Below, one piece after another: positions 18,804 to 25,835 of a stretch of 25,835 nucleotides of DNA (within the stretch, counting starts at the first letter, position 1; each line of letters starts with the position of its first letter). The notes under the pieces are model-generated. The model ran no database searches, was not told the DNA's origin, and worked only from the letters and a program-made list of their open reading frames with translations. The DNA is from Bordetella parapertussis (GTDB lineage: Bacteria > Pseudomonadota > Gammaproteobacteria > Burkholderiales > Burkholderiaceae_C): positions 1 to 25,835 of the forward strand of contig CAMBXY010000004.1 of assembly GCA_945871945.1 (NCBI GenBank). The letters are read 5' to 3'. The position numbers and the translations under genes are program-made.

Positions 18804-19295
18804 TTATTTTTTGACGATCAAAGCTTTGATGCTCTCGATTTGGGTTTTGAAAATGAGGTCTGAGTTGCTGTACATTTTTTGACATAAATCAGCAACATCG
18901 CTGCTTTCGGTTTCTTTGCGTAAAAGCAAGGCCGTGCCTTTTTTCAATTCTTGATAGGCCACAGGTATGGTTTGGCCCGTAGGCAGTTGCAAACTGTCTA
19001 TGTTTTCGAAATAGCCTTGGAACTGTTTGACAATGTCCTCGCGTTGACCGGGGCGTGTCAGTAAGTCTTTAGGGATGGCATCCAAAAACTGGTTCAGATC
19101 AAAGTCAGCATAGGCTTTACCTCTGCAGATGGGGTCAGCATCGATTTGTTTTTTAAAGCCAAAGGCCGTGATGACGCCAAAAGTAGTTTGGTAGAAGCGT
19201 TCAGTGTTGTCCATTTCTGCGGCGTGTAAGACATGGCCCATAGACGATATGGCGACCACAACAGCCAAGCGTTTGGAGAACAAAGTGAAGTTCAT
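18804..19295 (-). CDS. Small exported protein of unknown function
   Basis: A 163-residue protein with a Sec signal peptide, positive start and hydrophobic core up to about residue 25 (LHA-AEM). The mature part looks largely helical, with two cysteines, C57 (PICRGK) and C138 (DLCQKM), that could form a disulphide in the periplasm, and a run of charged and polar residues (GQREDIVKQFQGYFENIDSL). I do not recognise a family. The ATG overlaps the stop of the HIT gene (ATGA at 19292-19295), so the two are translationally coupled, and the lipoprotein gene follows closely. Two envelope proteins downstream of a nucleotide-binding HIT protein is an odd grouping. Confidence 0.68.
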   Translation of the reverse strand: MNFTLFSKRLAVVVAISSMGHVLHAAEMDNTERFYQTTFGVITAFGFKKQIDADPICRGKAYADFDLNQFLDAIPKDLLTRPGQREDIVKQFQGYFENIDSLQLPTGQTIPVAYQELKKGTALLLRKETESSDVADLCQKMYSNSDLIFKTQIESIKALIVKK

Positions 19296-19714
19296 TTTTT
19301 CTCAGTGGTGGTGACTGTGGGGGGCTTCTTATCCCAGAAGATGGCTTTTTCTGGGAAAAGCCAGCGTATGCCGCCGCGCGGTTCAGCGACATCGCCTTTG
19401 AATCGAGGAATCAAATGCATATTGATGTGCGCCACCGTTTGACCCGCAGCAAAACCTTCGTTGATGCCAATATTGAAAGCCTGAGGGCTGAGTTCTTTTT
19501 TAATTGAATCTTTGGCTCGGGTCATCATGAACACCATGTCTTCGCGCTCTTGATCAGTCAAGTCGAAATAGGAGTCCACATGCCGGCGCGGGATGATGAG
19601 GGTGTGTCCGGGTGAGACTGGAAACACATCACGAATGACCAAAGTTAAAGGGCTTTGGTCGATGATGCGAGACTCTGACAAGTTGCAGTAGGTGCAAATA
19701 GGCGTTTTATCCAT
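19292..19714 (-). CDS. HIT-domain protein with Asn in place of the nucleophilic His
   Basis: A 140-residue histidine-triad superfamily protein, a fold that hydrolyses or transfers nucleotides such as Ap4A or AMP-lysine. The N-terminus has a CxxC-type pair (CTYC, 7-10), followed by VSPGHTLIIPRRHVDSYFDL (33-52) and GINEGFAAGQTVAHINMHLIPRFKGD. The triad reads H96-I-N98-M-H100-L-I. Aligned on the following PR, N98 sits where FHIT and most relatives have the catalytic nucleophile histidine (FHIT His96). The codon is AAT on the minus strand. The protein may bind nucleotide without hydrolysing it, or use other chemistry. It is first in a three-gene set with two envelope proteins. Confidence 0.85.
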   Translation of the reverse strand: MDKTPICTYCNLSESRIIDQSPLTLVIRDVFPVSPGHTLIIPRRHVDSYFDLTDQEREDMVFMMTRAKDSIKKELSPQAFNIGINEGFAAGQTVAHINMHLIPRFKGDVAEPRGGIRWLFPEKAIFWDKKPPTVTTTEKK

Positions 19715-19725
19715 GTCACCATTAT

Positions 19726-19754
19726 CTCGCTTTACTCAGGAGGAATAAAGCGAG
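19726..19754. promoter_or_regulatory. Perfect 9-base inverted repeat between the HIT gene and the methyltransferase operon
   Basis: CTCGCTTTA at 19726-19734 is exactly matched by TAAAGCGAG at 19746-19754, with an 11-base spacer CTCAGGAGGAA. The arms start 12 bases upstream of the HIT-gene ATG. On the plus strand the spacer shows AGGAGG, but no start codon is near enough to use it. An operator for the divergent pair, or a leader hairpin on either transcript, would fit. Confidence 0.5.
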
Positions 19755-19781
19755 CCATCCCAAGTTTCTGGTGCTGATATG

Positions 19782-19818
19782 CTTGCCCCAAAAATTTGGC
19801 GGCAAGGCCCTAAGCCTT
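19782..19818 (+). promoter_or_regulatory. Overlapping, mutually exclusive hairpins in the methyltransferase leader
   Basis: CTTGCC-CCAA (19782-19791) pairs with TTGG-C-GGCAAG (19796-19806), a stem of about 10 pairs with one bulged C. AAGGC (19804-19808) and GCCTT (19814-19818) form a second stem, and CTAAGCCTTAG (19810-19820) is itself a palindrome. Stems one and two share 19804-19806, so they cannot form together. No T-run follows. They lie 40-75 bases before the methyltransferase ATG. Confidence 0.4.
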
Positions 19819-19856
19819 AGCCCCCACTCTCGGTCTGCTGTTTACCAGGGAAAAAA

Positions 19857-20567
19857 ATGGGTGATTACACAAATATGTCGGCTTATTACGACTTAATAAT
19901 GACTTCTGGTTACTACGATTACAACAAAATTGTCGATGCCCTAATTCAACATCAGCCTTTCTCCCATGTCTTAGAAATCGGCTGCGGCACAGGTTTGATA
20001 CTGGAAACTTTAGCCAAGCGACAACCTCAGATTGCTATCACCGGCGTGGACTTGACCCCCGCCATGTTGAGTATGGCTCAACAACGCTTGCAGACTCAAC
20101 CCCAAATTGAGTTGCTGCACCAAAACGTCACCGAGCTGAATTTAGCCGCTGTGTACGACTTGGCTTTTTCCTATGGCGGTGTGTGGTACTTTGTCATCGA
20201 TGGTGACAAAGAACCTTTTTTGGTCAGCCACATTGCACAAGACCAACCCAATCGCCAAGGGCTAGAGCGGGTTGCACAACATGTCAAAAGTGGCGGTCAA
20301 TTGTTGCTAGGTGTACAAGGTCCTCACCATGATTACGCCAGTCCCATCTCCAATGGCATGCTGTATTCGCAAAAAATAGAGCTTGATGAGCATGGCTTCA
20401 CCAAGCACTACTATTTGTCGGACGGGGACAAGACCTTGATGGCGCAAACCATTCAATACCGCACTTATGCATTCGCCGATGCCTTGGAAATGTTGCAAGG
20501 CTTTGGTTTTACCTACCAGCCTTACGCGGGTGACAAGCCGCAGTTCTTAAGCTTCACCAAATCATGA
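19857..20567 (+). CDS. Class I SAM-dependent methyltransferase
   Basis: A 236-residue Rossmann-fold methyltransferase. Motif I is LEIGCGTG at 39-46, with the ribose-binding acid in TGVDLTPAMLSMAQQRL shortly after. The middle AFSYGGVWYFVIDGD and C-terminal TYAFADALEMLQGFGF segments are substrate-domain wording I cannot assign. The N-terminus MSAYYDLIMTSGYYDY resembles small-molecule methyltransferases rather than rRNA or DNA enzymes. CAGGGA lies before the ATG. The gene begins a plus-strand series ending in uvrC, overlapping the dehydrogenase gene by ATGA. A long leader with several inverted repeats precedes it. Substrate unknown. Confidence 0.82.
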   Translation: MGDYTNMSAYYDLIMTSGYYDYNKIVDALIQHQPFSHVLEIGCGTGLILETLAKRQPQIAITGVDLTPAMLSMAQQRLQTQPQIELLHQNVTELNLAAVYDLAFSYGGVWYFVIDGDKEPFLVSHIAQDQPNRQGLERVAQHVKSGGQLLLGVQGPHHDYASPISNGMLYSQKIELDEHGFTKHYYLSDGDKTLMAQTIQYRTYAFADALEMLQGFGFTYQPYAGDKPQFLSFTKS

Positions 20568-21484
20568 GCCATTTGCCTGATGTGGCTTTTATCGGCGTTG
20601 GCCATATGGGTAACCCCATGGCGGCCAACCTGATTCAAGCCGGTTATGCGCTGTCGGTGTTTGATGCAGTGCCAGCCAAAACCGATAACTTGGTGGATTT
20701 GGGGGCGAAAAGCGCCGACTCATTGGCTGAGGCTGTAGCCCATGCCGATGTGGTGATGACGTCTTTGCCGGGGCCGCCCCAAGTCAGCGATGTCATGCTG
20801 GGACCCAAGGGCGTGTTGGCCTTGGTGAAGGCGGGTGCCACGGTGATTGACACATCCACCAGTTCTGTCGACTTGGTTCAAACCTTGGTGCAAACTGCCA
20901 ATGCACGAGGTGTGAATTTTTTGGAAGCACCGGTGACCAATGCGGTGGATATGGCGGCTTTGGGGCGTCTGTCTATCTTTGTAGGTGGAGATAAAGCCTG
21001 CTATGAAAAACATTTGCCCATCTTCAATGTCATTGGGGAGAAGATTTTTCATTGCGGCAAGCCCGGCAATGCAGCCACGGTCAAACTGCTGACCAATTTG
21101 CTGTGGTTTGTGGGTGCTGCCACCATAGGCGAAGCGCTTATGTTGGGCGCCAAGGCAGGTGTGCCCTTGGATGTGGTGCAAGAGGCCATCACCTCCAGCG
21201 CGGGTGACAGCTGGGTAGCGCGGCACGACATTCCCTCTATTTTTGCCGGCCATTACGACCCTAGCTTTTCCTTGGCCTTGTGTTGTAAAGACTTGGGACT
21301 GGTCAATCAGATTGCCCAAGCGCAGGGCTATTCACTCACCATGGGGACGCATGCCCAAACCTTGTTTGAGGAAGCCAGAGCTCGCTATGGCGATGAAGCC
21401 GCAGAGTTGCATGTGGTCAAACTGTTAGAGGAAAGAGTGGGCTTGCTGCTGCGCCCACCACACGGTCAGTCCGTCAACACCTGA
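20564..21484 (+). CDS. 3-hydroxyisobutyrate dehydrogenase-family NAD(P)-dependent oxidoreductase
   Basis: A 306-residue beta-hydroxyacid dehydrogenase. The Rossmann motif is FIGVGHMGNPMAANL at 9-23. The catalytic Lys is K174 in GNAATVKLLTNLL, with N178 as the partner. DTSTSS at 96-101 fits the substrate phosphate/carboxylate loop. The usual DAPVSGG loop is altered to EAPVTNAVD at 121-129, so the substrate probably differs from 3-hydroxyisobutyrate, tartronate semialdehyde or 6-phosphogluconate. It is translationally coupled to the methyltransferase (ATGA) and followed 16 bases later by the aminotransferase gene, which suggests oxidation of a hydroxy acid to an oxo or semialdehyde compound that is then aminated, or the reverse. 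Confidence 0.88.
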   Translation: MSHLPDVAFIGVGHMGNPMAANLIQAGYALSVFDAVPAKTDNLVDLGAKSADSLAEAVAHADVVMTSLPGPPQVSDVMLGPKGVLALVKAGATVIDTSTSSVDLVQTLVQTANARGVNFLEAPVTNAVDMAALGRLSIFVGGDKACYEKHLPIFNVIGEKIFHCGKPGNAATVKLLTNLLWFVGAATIGEALMLGAKAGVPLDVVQEAITSSAGDSWVARHDIPSIFAGHYDPSFSLALCCKDLGLVNQIAQAQGYSLTMGTHAQTLFEEARARYGDEAAELHVVKLLEERVGLLLRPPHGQSVNT

Positions 21485-21500
21485 AAATGGGGGAGAACAA

Positions 21501-22814
21501 ATGAGTCGACAGTCTGAACTGCTGCAAGAAGCGATGCGTCACATGCCTCAAGGTGTCGCAGAAAACTACCGCTACTGGGGCCCGGACCGCACCGTTTTCA
21601 TTCAGCGAGCCAAAGGCTGCGAGTTGGTGGATGTGGATGGCAAAACCTATGTCGACTTCCGCTTGGGCTATGGCCCGGTGATTTTGGGCTATGGCGACGA
21701 GCGGGTTGACCGTGCGGTGATTGCCCAAATTCAAAGCGGTGGCACCTTAACGGGTTTTGCCACCGAACTCGACACCATCGTGGTTCAGCAAATCAAGGCC
21801 CTGTGCCCGCAAATAGAGAAGATGCGCTTTGCCAACTCCGGCACCGAAGCAGTCATGGGCGCGGTGCGCACGGCTCGCGGCTTCACCGGTAGGCAGCGCA
21901 TGGCGACTGTGGAAGGCGGTTTTCATGGCTTGGCCGATGAGTTGATGTGGAAGTCCGATATTGAGAACTGGAACACCCTAAGTGGCTTAGCGCCCAATGT
22001 CATTCCCTTTGGGGGAGGCATACCTGCCCAAGCACACGACTTGGTCGACATCATTGGTTTGAACGACTTTGCCGCACTAGAAGATTTGTTTGTGCGCCAT
22101 GACCACCAACTGGCTTGCGTGGTGCTTGAACCCATCATTGGCAACGCGGGCAGCATAGCGGCGAGTCAGGCATGGTTGCAGCGCTTACGCGACTTGTGCA
22201 CGGCCCACGGCACTTTGCTGATCATCGATGAAGTGAAATCTGGGTTTCGCGTAGCCATTGGGGGCGCTCAATCCCTATACGGCATTTACGCAGATTTAAC
22301 GACCTATGCCAAGGCCATGGGCAATGGTTATCCCGTGGCGGCCTTTGGTGGCAGAGCCGATGTCATGGATGTGGTGGGTGCCAATGCTGGCGCCGTGGTG
22401 CATGGCGGCACCTACACCGCCAATTTGGTGGGTTTGAGCGCTGCGCACTGCACCTTGGAAATATTAGCTAACACCGACGCTTTGCAAACTGTGCACCGTG
22501 CGGGCGAGCAGGTGCGCGATGTGTTGGGTCGGGTCTTCACACAAGCAGGAATTGAACACACTTTTGCAGGGCCGGCTTCTATGCTGGGCATCCACTTCAC
22601 AGCCAGCGTGCCCCAAACCTACCGAGATTGGCGCAAGACCAACAGCGCTTTGTACCAAGCCTTTTGTTGGCAGTTGATCGAGCGCGGCGTCATGCTTGAG
22701 CCCGACTCCCGTGAGCCTTGGTTTTTCTGCGAAGCGCACCAGCACATGGACTTGGCTTGGTTGGAAGATGTGGCCACGCAATCTATAGCTGCAGCCTTAT
22801 CTGCCAAGTGTTAA
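21501..22814 (+). CDS. Class III PLP-dependent aminotransferase, glutamate-1-semialdehyde-aminomutase-like
   Basis: A 437-residue fold-type I PLP enzyme. The cofactor lysine is K271 in TYAKAMGNGYPVAAFGG, the PLP-ring aspartate D243 is in LIIDEVKSGFR, and the phosphate site includes SGTEAVMGAVRTAR (113-126). DEVKSGFR replaces the usual DEVQTGFR. The overall wording (PQGVAENYRYWGPDR, GCELVDVDGKTYVDFRLGYGP) places it with the GSA-aminomutase-like group that includes beta-amino-acid aminotransferases; it is not a typical HemL, which lacks a dehydrogenase partner. GGGGGAG precedes the ATG. Together with the dehydrogenase it points to catabolism or synthesis of an amino or hydroxy acid; the substrate is unknown. 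Confidence 0.88.
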   Translation: MSRQSELLQEAMRHMPQGVAENYRYWGPDRTVFIQRAKGCELVDVDGKTYVDFRLGYGPVILGYGDERVDRAVIAQIQSGGTLTGFATELDTIVVQQIKALCPQIEKMRFANSGTEAVMGAVRTARGFTGRQRMATVEGGFHGLADELMWKSDIENWNTLSGLAPNVIPFGGGIPAQAHDLVDIIGLNDFAALEDLFVRHDHQLACVVLEPIIGNAGSIAASQAWLQRLRDLCTAHGTLLIIDEVKSGFRVAIGGAQSLYGIYADLTTYAKAMGNGYPVAAFGGRADVMDVVGANAGAVVHGGTYTANLVGLSAAHCTLEILANTDALQTVHRAGEQVRDVLGRVFTQAGIEHTFAGPASMLGIHFTASVPQTYRDWRKTNSALYQAFCWQLIERGVMLEPDSREPWFFCEAHQHMDLAWLEDVATQSIAAALSAKC

Positions 22815-22858
22815 AGCCCGGCGTATCATGTGAGTAAGACTATTTTGTGGAGATTGCC

Positions 22859-23311
22859 ATGCGACTGATATTGAGTTCTATGTGGGTGCTATTTGCTTTA
22901 ACTTTTCTGCCCTCAGCGCATGCCGCAGGCGCTGCTTGCAGTCCCATCAGCAGGGAAGAGGCTTTGAAGGCTGAAGACGCCCGTTATGCAGCTCAATTGG
23001 GCAACGACTATGTCACCATGGATAAGCTTTTTTCTCCTGAATTGGTCTACATTCACTCCAACGCGGAGTTGGACACCAAAGTCTCATTTATAGAGTCCAT
23101 GCACTCGGGCGCTGTGAAATACAAGGCCATGCGTCGTTCTGACGTGACGGTACGTAACTTTGGTTGCATCGCTATCATCAATGGCATCGGTAATTACGAT
23201 GTGCTTTTCAAAGGTAACGATCTCAAAGTTGCTTTGCGCTTTACCAGCATCTGGCAAAAAACCAATGACACTGTGCAATTTGTTTCTTGGCAGTCGACCA
23301 GAATTCCCTGA
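22859..23311 (+). CDS. Exported NTF2-like (DUF4440-type) protein
   Basis: A 150-residue protein with a Sec signal peptide (about 1-22, SAHA) and a mature NTF2/SnoaL-like fold. The DUF4440 wording is ALKAEDARYAAQLGNDYVTMDKLFSPELVYIHSNAELDTK followed by SFIES and the C-terminal TSIWQKTNDTVQFVSWQSTRIP. H66 in YIHS is a common pocket residue. C27 and C103 could form a disulphide. Function unknown: such proteins may bind a small ligand or act as isomerases. The ATG at 22859 is preferred over an in-frame GTG at 22847 because GTGGAGA at 22846-22852 then serves as ribosome site. The stop is one base before the VOC gene start, so this exported protein is part of the operon. Confidence 0.8.
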   Translation: MRLILSSMWVLFALTFLPSAHAAGAACSPISREEALKAEDARYAAQLGNDYVTMDKLFSPELVYIHSNAELDTKVSFIESMHSGAVKYKAMRRSDVTVRNFGCIAIINGIGNYDVLFKGNDLKVALRFTSIWQKTNDTVQFVSWQSTRIP

Positions 23312-23312
23312 T

Positions 23313-23732
23313 ATGCGCTATTTGCACACCATGGTGCGTGTCACCGATCTAGAGGCTTCGCTGAAGTTTTACCGTGATGCCTTAGGACTTGATGTGGTTC
23401 GCCAAAAAGATGTGCCATCCGGGCGTTTCACCTTGGTGTTTTTGGCCGCCCCTGGCGACCACAGCGCCCAAGTTGAACTTACCTACAACTGGGACCCCGA
23501 GGTCTTGCAAGGTGGTCGCAATTTCGGCCACTTGGCTTATGCGGTAGAAAACATTTACGCCAGCTGTGAGCGTTTACAAAAACATGGGGTGACGATTTTG
23601 CGCCCCCCACGCGACGGTTATATGGCGTTTGTGCGGTCCCCCGACCACGTCTCTGTAGAGTTGCTGCAAGCCCATGCAGCACTGCCCCCCGCAGAACCTT
23701 GGGCGTCCATGCCCAACACCGGCCAATGGTAG
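23313..23732 (+). CDS. VOC-family protein, lactoylglutathione lyase-like
   Basis: A 139-residue glyoxalase I-type protein. All four metal ligands of GloA can be placed: H5 (RYLHTMVRV), E55 (AQVELTYNW), H73 (NFGHLAYAV) and E116 (DHVSVELLQ). FYRDALGLDVVR and FTLVFLAAPGD are typical of glyoxalase I. It could detoxify methylglyoxal, or isomerise another thiol adduct or ring compound made by the neighbouring enzymes. The ATG lies one base after the NTF2-like stop. An upstream in-frame extension to 23160 overlaps that gene and carries no family sequence. The C-terminus overlaps the hydratase gene by 7 bases. Confidence 0.9.
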   Translation: MRYLHTMVRVTDLEASLKFYRDALGLDVVRQKDVPSGRFTLVFLAAPGDHSAQVELTYNWDPEVLQGGRNFGHLAYAVENIYASCERLQKHGVTILRPPRDGYMAFVRSPDHVSVELLQAHAALPPAEPWASMPNTGQW

Positions 23733-24517
23733 AGGCCTCAGCGCAGGCAGCGGCGCGCCAGCTTTTGTCCGCATGGCAGACGCCGCATCAAATTAACTTT
23801 ATCGAAGAAGCTGTGCGCCCCCTAACCCGCGGTGAGGGATACGCAGTTCAGCAGGCCTTGTTGGCGGCTACCGGCGACAAGCCCATGGGTTGGAAAATTG
23901 CAGCCACCAGCGCCGCCGGTCAACAGCATATTGGCGTGAGCGGTCCAATGGCGGGACGTTTGTTGGCGTCAAGGTGCTTGCCCGAAGGGGCCACGGTTTC
24001 CATGCGGGGCAATGTCATGCGGGTGATGGAAGCCGAATTTGCTTTTCGGTTGGGCTCAGATGTCACGCCCCAAGGCTCAAATCCTCTGACGGTAGAACAG
24101 GTCATGGCGCAGGTGGCTGATTTGCATCTGGCCATTGAAATTCCCAATTCACGTTACCAAGACTTTCTCACCGCTGGTGAGGCGCAGTTGATTGCCGACT
24201 TTGCCTGCGCCAGTCACATGGTGCTGGGAGCTGCCCTCAGCACTGAGTGGCGCCATGTGGACCTTGCTGCGCAAGTGGTGCAAGTCAGTCGCGAGGGTGA
24301 AGTGATTGCCCAAGGGCTGGGTGCCAATGCGCTGGGTGACCCGCGGGTGGCGCTGACTTGGTTGGCCAACGAGCTCATCAGCCACGGCATGCATTTACAG
24401 GCGGGTGAGGTGGTCATCACGGGCACTTGTGTGGTTCCTGTCCCCGTGCAGCAAGGTCAAACACTCAGCGCGCAGTTCCCCGGTTTGGGTGAGGTTTGTG
24501 TCGCCATAGCACTGTGA
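23726..24517 (+). CDS. 2-keto-4-pentenoate hydratase-like protein (fumarylacetoacetase fold)
   Basis: A 263-residue member of the MhpD/FAH superfamily; relatives hydrate 2-oxopent-4-enoate or decarboxylate 4-oxalocrotonate at the end of aromatic meta-cleavage. Metal ligands are E102 and E104 ([12 protein letters not shown]) with E138 ([10 protein letters not shown]), and the [13 protein letters not shown] segment carries the conserved lysine. The C-terminal [19 protein letters not shown] is the usual FAH-type strand. No ring-cleavage dioxygenase is nearby, so the pathway is not evident. An earlier in-frame TTG at 23699 is possible, but the ATG at 23726 overlapping the VOC stop is simpler. It overlaps the uvrC GTG by 4 bases. 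Confidence 0.86.
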   Translation: MVEASAQAAARQLLSAWQTPHQINFIEEAVRPLTRGEGYAVQQALLAATGDKPMGWKIAATSAAGQQHIGVSGPMAGRLLASRCLPEGATVSMRGNVMRVMEAEFAFRLGSDVTPQGSNPLTVEQVMAQVADLHLAIEIPNSRYQDFLTAGEAQLIADFACASHMVLGAALSTEWRHVDLAAQVVQVSREGEVIAQGLGANALGDPRVALTWLANELISHGMHLQAGEVVITGTCVVPVPVQQGQTLSAQFPGLGEVCVAIAL

Positions 24518-25835
24518 GCGCAACAGAACCTATCGATCCGCAACTGCTGTCGCAAGTTGCCGCTTTGCCGCCTTTGCCAGGCGTTTACCGTTACTTTGAT
24601 GCCGATGGCCAAGTGCTTTATGTGGGCAAGGCCAATCACTTAAAGAAACGCGTCAGCAGCTACTTCCAAAAAAACCATGGTGGCACCCGCATCGGCCATA
24701 TGGTGAGCAAAATTGCCAGTCTTGAGACCACCGTGGTGCGCTCTGAGGCCGAGGCCTTGTTGCTGGAAAACAATCTCATCAAAAGCCTCAAGCCGCGCTA
24801 CAACATTTTATTTCGTGACGATAAAAGCTATCCCTATTTGAAAATCACCCGCGCCCAACATGGCGCAGTTGACAGCTTGGGGCATCCCCACCCCAAAGCC
24901 GCACCACGGGTGGTGTATTACCGCGGCGCGGTCGACAAACACCATGAATACTTTGGCCCTTATCCCAGCGTGTGGGCGGTACGTGAAGCGATTCAACTGA
25001 TTCAAAAAGTCTTTCGTTTGCGCACCTGCGAAGACACGGTGTTTCGCAACCGCCATCGGCCTTGTTTGCTGCACCAGATCAAGCGTTGCTCGGCGCCTTG
25101 CGTGGGCAAGATCAGTCTGGAAGATTACCAACGCGACGTGCAAAGCGCCTGTGACTTGCTGCAAGGCCATACCCACGATGTGATGCAGTCTTTAGAGACA
25201 CGCATGCTGGCGTATGCAGAGCGCTTGGAGTTTGAGCAAGCCGCCGAGGTGCGTAACCAAATCAGTGCTTTGTCCAAAGTGTTGCACCAGCAAGCCGTCG
25301 ACACGGTAGACGACCGCGACGTGGACATCTTGGCCGTGGTGGTGCAAGCCGGCAAAGCCTGTGTCAACTTGGCCATGGTGCGCGGCGGCCGCCATTTGGG
25401 CGACAGCCCCTATTTTCCCACCCATGCAGAAGGGGCCGAACCGGTTGAGGTGTTGGAGGCCTTTCTGAGTCAGCATTATTTGGACGTACCTCTTCCCCCC
25501 ACACTCATCACCAACCACGCAGTAGACAAATCTTTGGTGAGTGCTTTATCAGCCCAGACAGGGGTGAAGTTGCATGTCATCCACCAACCGCGTGAGCAGC
25601 GCAAAGTATGGCTGGAGATGGCGCAACAAAACGCTGCTTTGAAATTGGCCCGCTTGCTGGCTGAAGAGGGCTCTCAGCAGTCGCGCACACGCGCCTTGGT
25701 GGATGCACTCGATATGGCGGTGGAAGACTTGGACAACCTGCGTATTGAGTGCTTTGATATTTCCCACACGGCGGGGGAGGCGACCCAAGCCTCTTGCGTG
25801 GTGTTTCACCACCACAAAATGCAAGCCAGTGAATA
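24514..25835 (+). CDS. uvrC: UvrABC excinuclease subunit C, 3' part cut by window edge
   Basis: Nuclease of nucleotide excision repair, making the 3' and 5' cuts around lesions with UvrB. The frame is open from the GTG to the right edge (440 residues seen). The GIY-YIG nuclease domain is at about 22-100 ([18 protein letters not shown]). The four cysteines C172, C184, C192 and C196 have the spacing described for the UvrC iron-sulphur cluster. A UVR coiled-coil follows ([17 protein letters not shown], near 230), and the RNase H-like domain begins near the edge with [17 protein letters not shown]. The GTG start overlaps the hydratase stop (GTGA), so repair gene translation is coupled to a catabolic-looking operon. 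Confidence 0.96.
   Translation, partial: MSATEPIDPQLLSQVAALPPLPGVYRYFDADGQVLYVGKANHLKKRVSSYFQKNHGGTRIGHMVSKIASLETTVVRSEAEALLLENNLIKSLKPRYNILFRDDKSYPYLKITRAQHGAVDSLGHPHPKAAPRVVYYRGAVDKHHEYFGPYPSVWAVREAIQLIQKVFRLRTCEDTVFRNRHRPCLLHQIKRCSAPCVGKISLEDYQRDVQSACDLLQGHTHDVMQSLETRMLAYAERLEFEQAAEVRNQISALSKVLHQQAVDTVDDRDVDILAVVVQAGKACVNLAMVRGGRHLGDSPYFPTHAEGAEPVEVLEAFLSQHYLDVPLPPTLITNHAVDKSLVSALSAQTGVKLHVIHQPREQRKVWLEMAQQNAALKLARLLAEEGSQQSRTRALVDALDMAVEDLDNLRIECFDISHTAGEATQASCVVFHHHKMQASE

Noticed and set aside
19778..19819. 13-codon frame in the methyltransferase leader
   Set aside because: No ribosome site at a usable distance; the upstream AGGAGG is over 30 bases away and inside an inverted repeat.
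21501..22814. Calling the aminotransferase HemL (glutamate-1-semialdehyde aminomutase)
   Set aside because: It shares the fold and wording, but its operon partners and altered DEVKSGFR motif do not fit tetrapyrrole synthesis; a specific name would be unsupported.

Overview
The window is a gene-dense chromosomal segment of a betaproteobacterium. The best guess is a Comamonadaceae-like Burkholderiales member of moderate GC, for example a freshwater Limnohabitans/Rhodoferax relative. This rests on nadE next to glnB, a sigma-DUF3619-DUF3106-RDD operon, ilvB-ilvN-ilvC running into psd, pssA and leuA, and both Aat and Bpt aminoacyl-protein transferases. The taxonomic call is inference from gene content and protein wording; no rRNA or tRNA gene is present. 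Nearly all of the sequence is coding. I see no insertion sequence, phage gene, CRISPR array or compositional break that would mark an island.

Layout. 1-1464: two unrelated pyrophosphatases, membrane hppA (cut by the left edge, minus) and soluble ppa (plus), diverge from a structured 217-base spacer. 1448-4664: a FemAB-like acyltransferase gene (minus) lies head to head with nadE-glnB (plus), with 7 bases between the start codons. 4661-7431 (minus): five packed genes, ECF-type sigma factor, DUF3619 membrane protein, DUF3106 exported protein, RDD membrane protein and LOG-family phosphoribohydrolase, joined mostly by 4-base ATGA overlaps. 7432-7698: divergent control region with overlapping palindromes. 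7699-14195 (plus): branched-chain amino-acid genes ilvB, ilvN, ilvC and leuA, with the phosphatidylethanolamine genes psd and pssA between them, closed by strong terminators. 14339-15307: a PBP7-type D,D-endopeptidase. 15289-17603 (minus): aat, bpt and an IclR regulator. 17628-18404: a crotonase-fold protein. 18426-19714 (minus): HIT protein, small exported protein and small lipoprotein. 19857-25835 (plus): methyltransferase, 3-hydroxyisobutyrate-dehydrogenase-like enzyme, class III aminotransferase, exported NTF2-like protein, glyoxalase-type VOC protein, hydratase of the fumarylacetoacetase fold, then uvrC, cut by the right edge.

How the genes work together. IlvBN, IlvC and LeuA cover acetolactate formation, its reduction and isomerisation, and the first committed leucine step. 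PssA makes phosphatidylserine and Psd decarboxylates it. Aat and Bpt together give a two-branch leucine-tagging N-degron pathway. NadE with PII suggests a link between NAD synthesis and nitrogen status. The right-hand plus-strand cluster has no pathway I can name. It looks like an accessory catabolic or modification operon that has become translationally coupled to uvrC.

The parts most worth a second look are the unassigned cluster 19857-24517 with its hairpin-rich leader, the HIT protein with asparagine at the nucleophile position, the crotonase lacking both catalytic glutamates, the uncharacterised sigma-factor operon, and the palindromes between that operon and ilvB. I found no clear evidence of a wholly new defence or mobile system.
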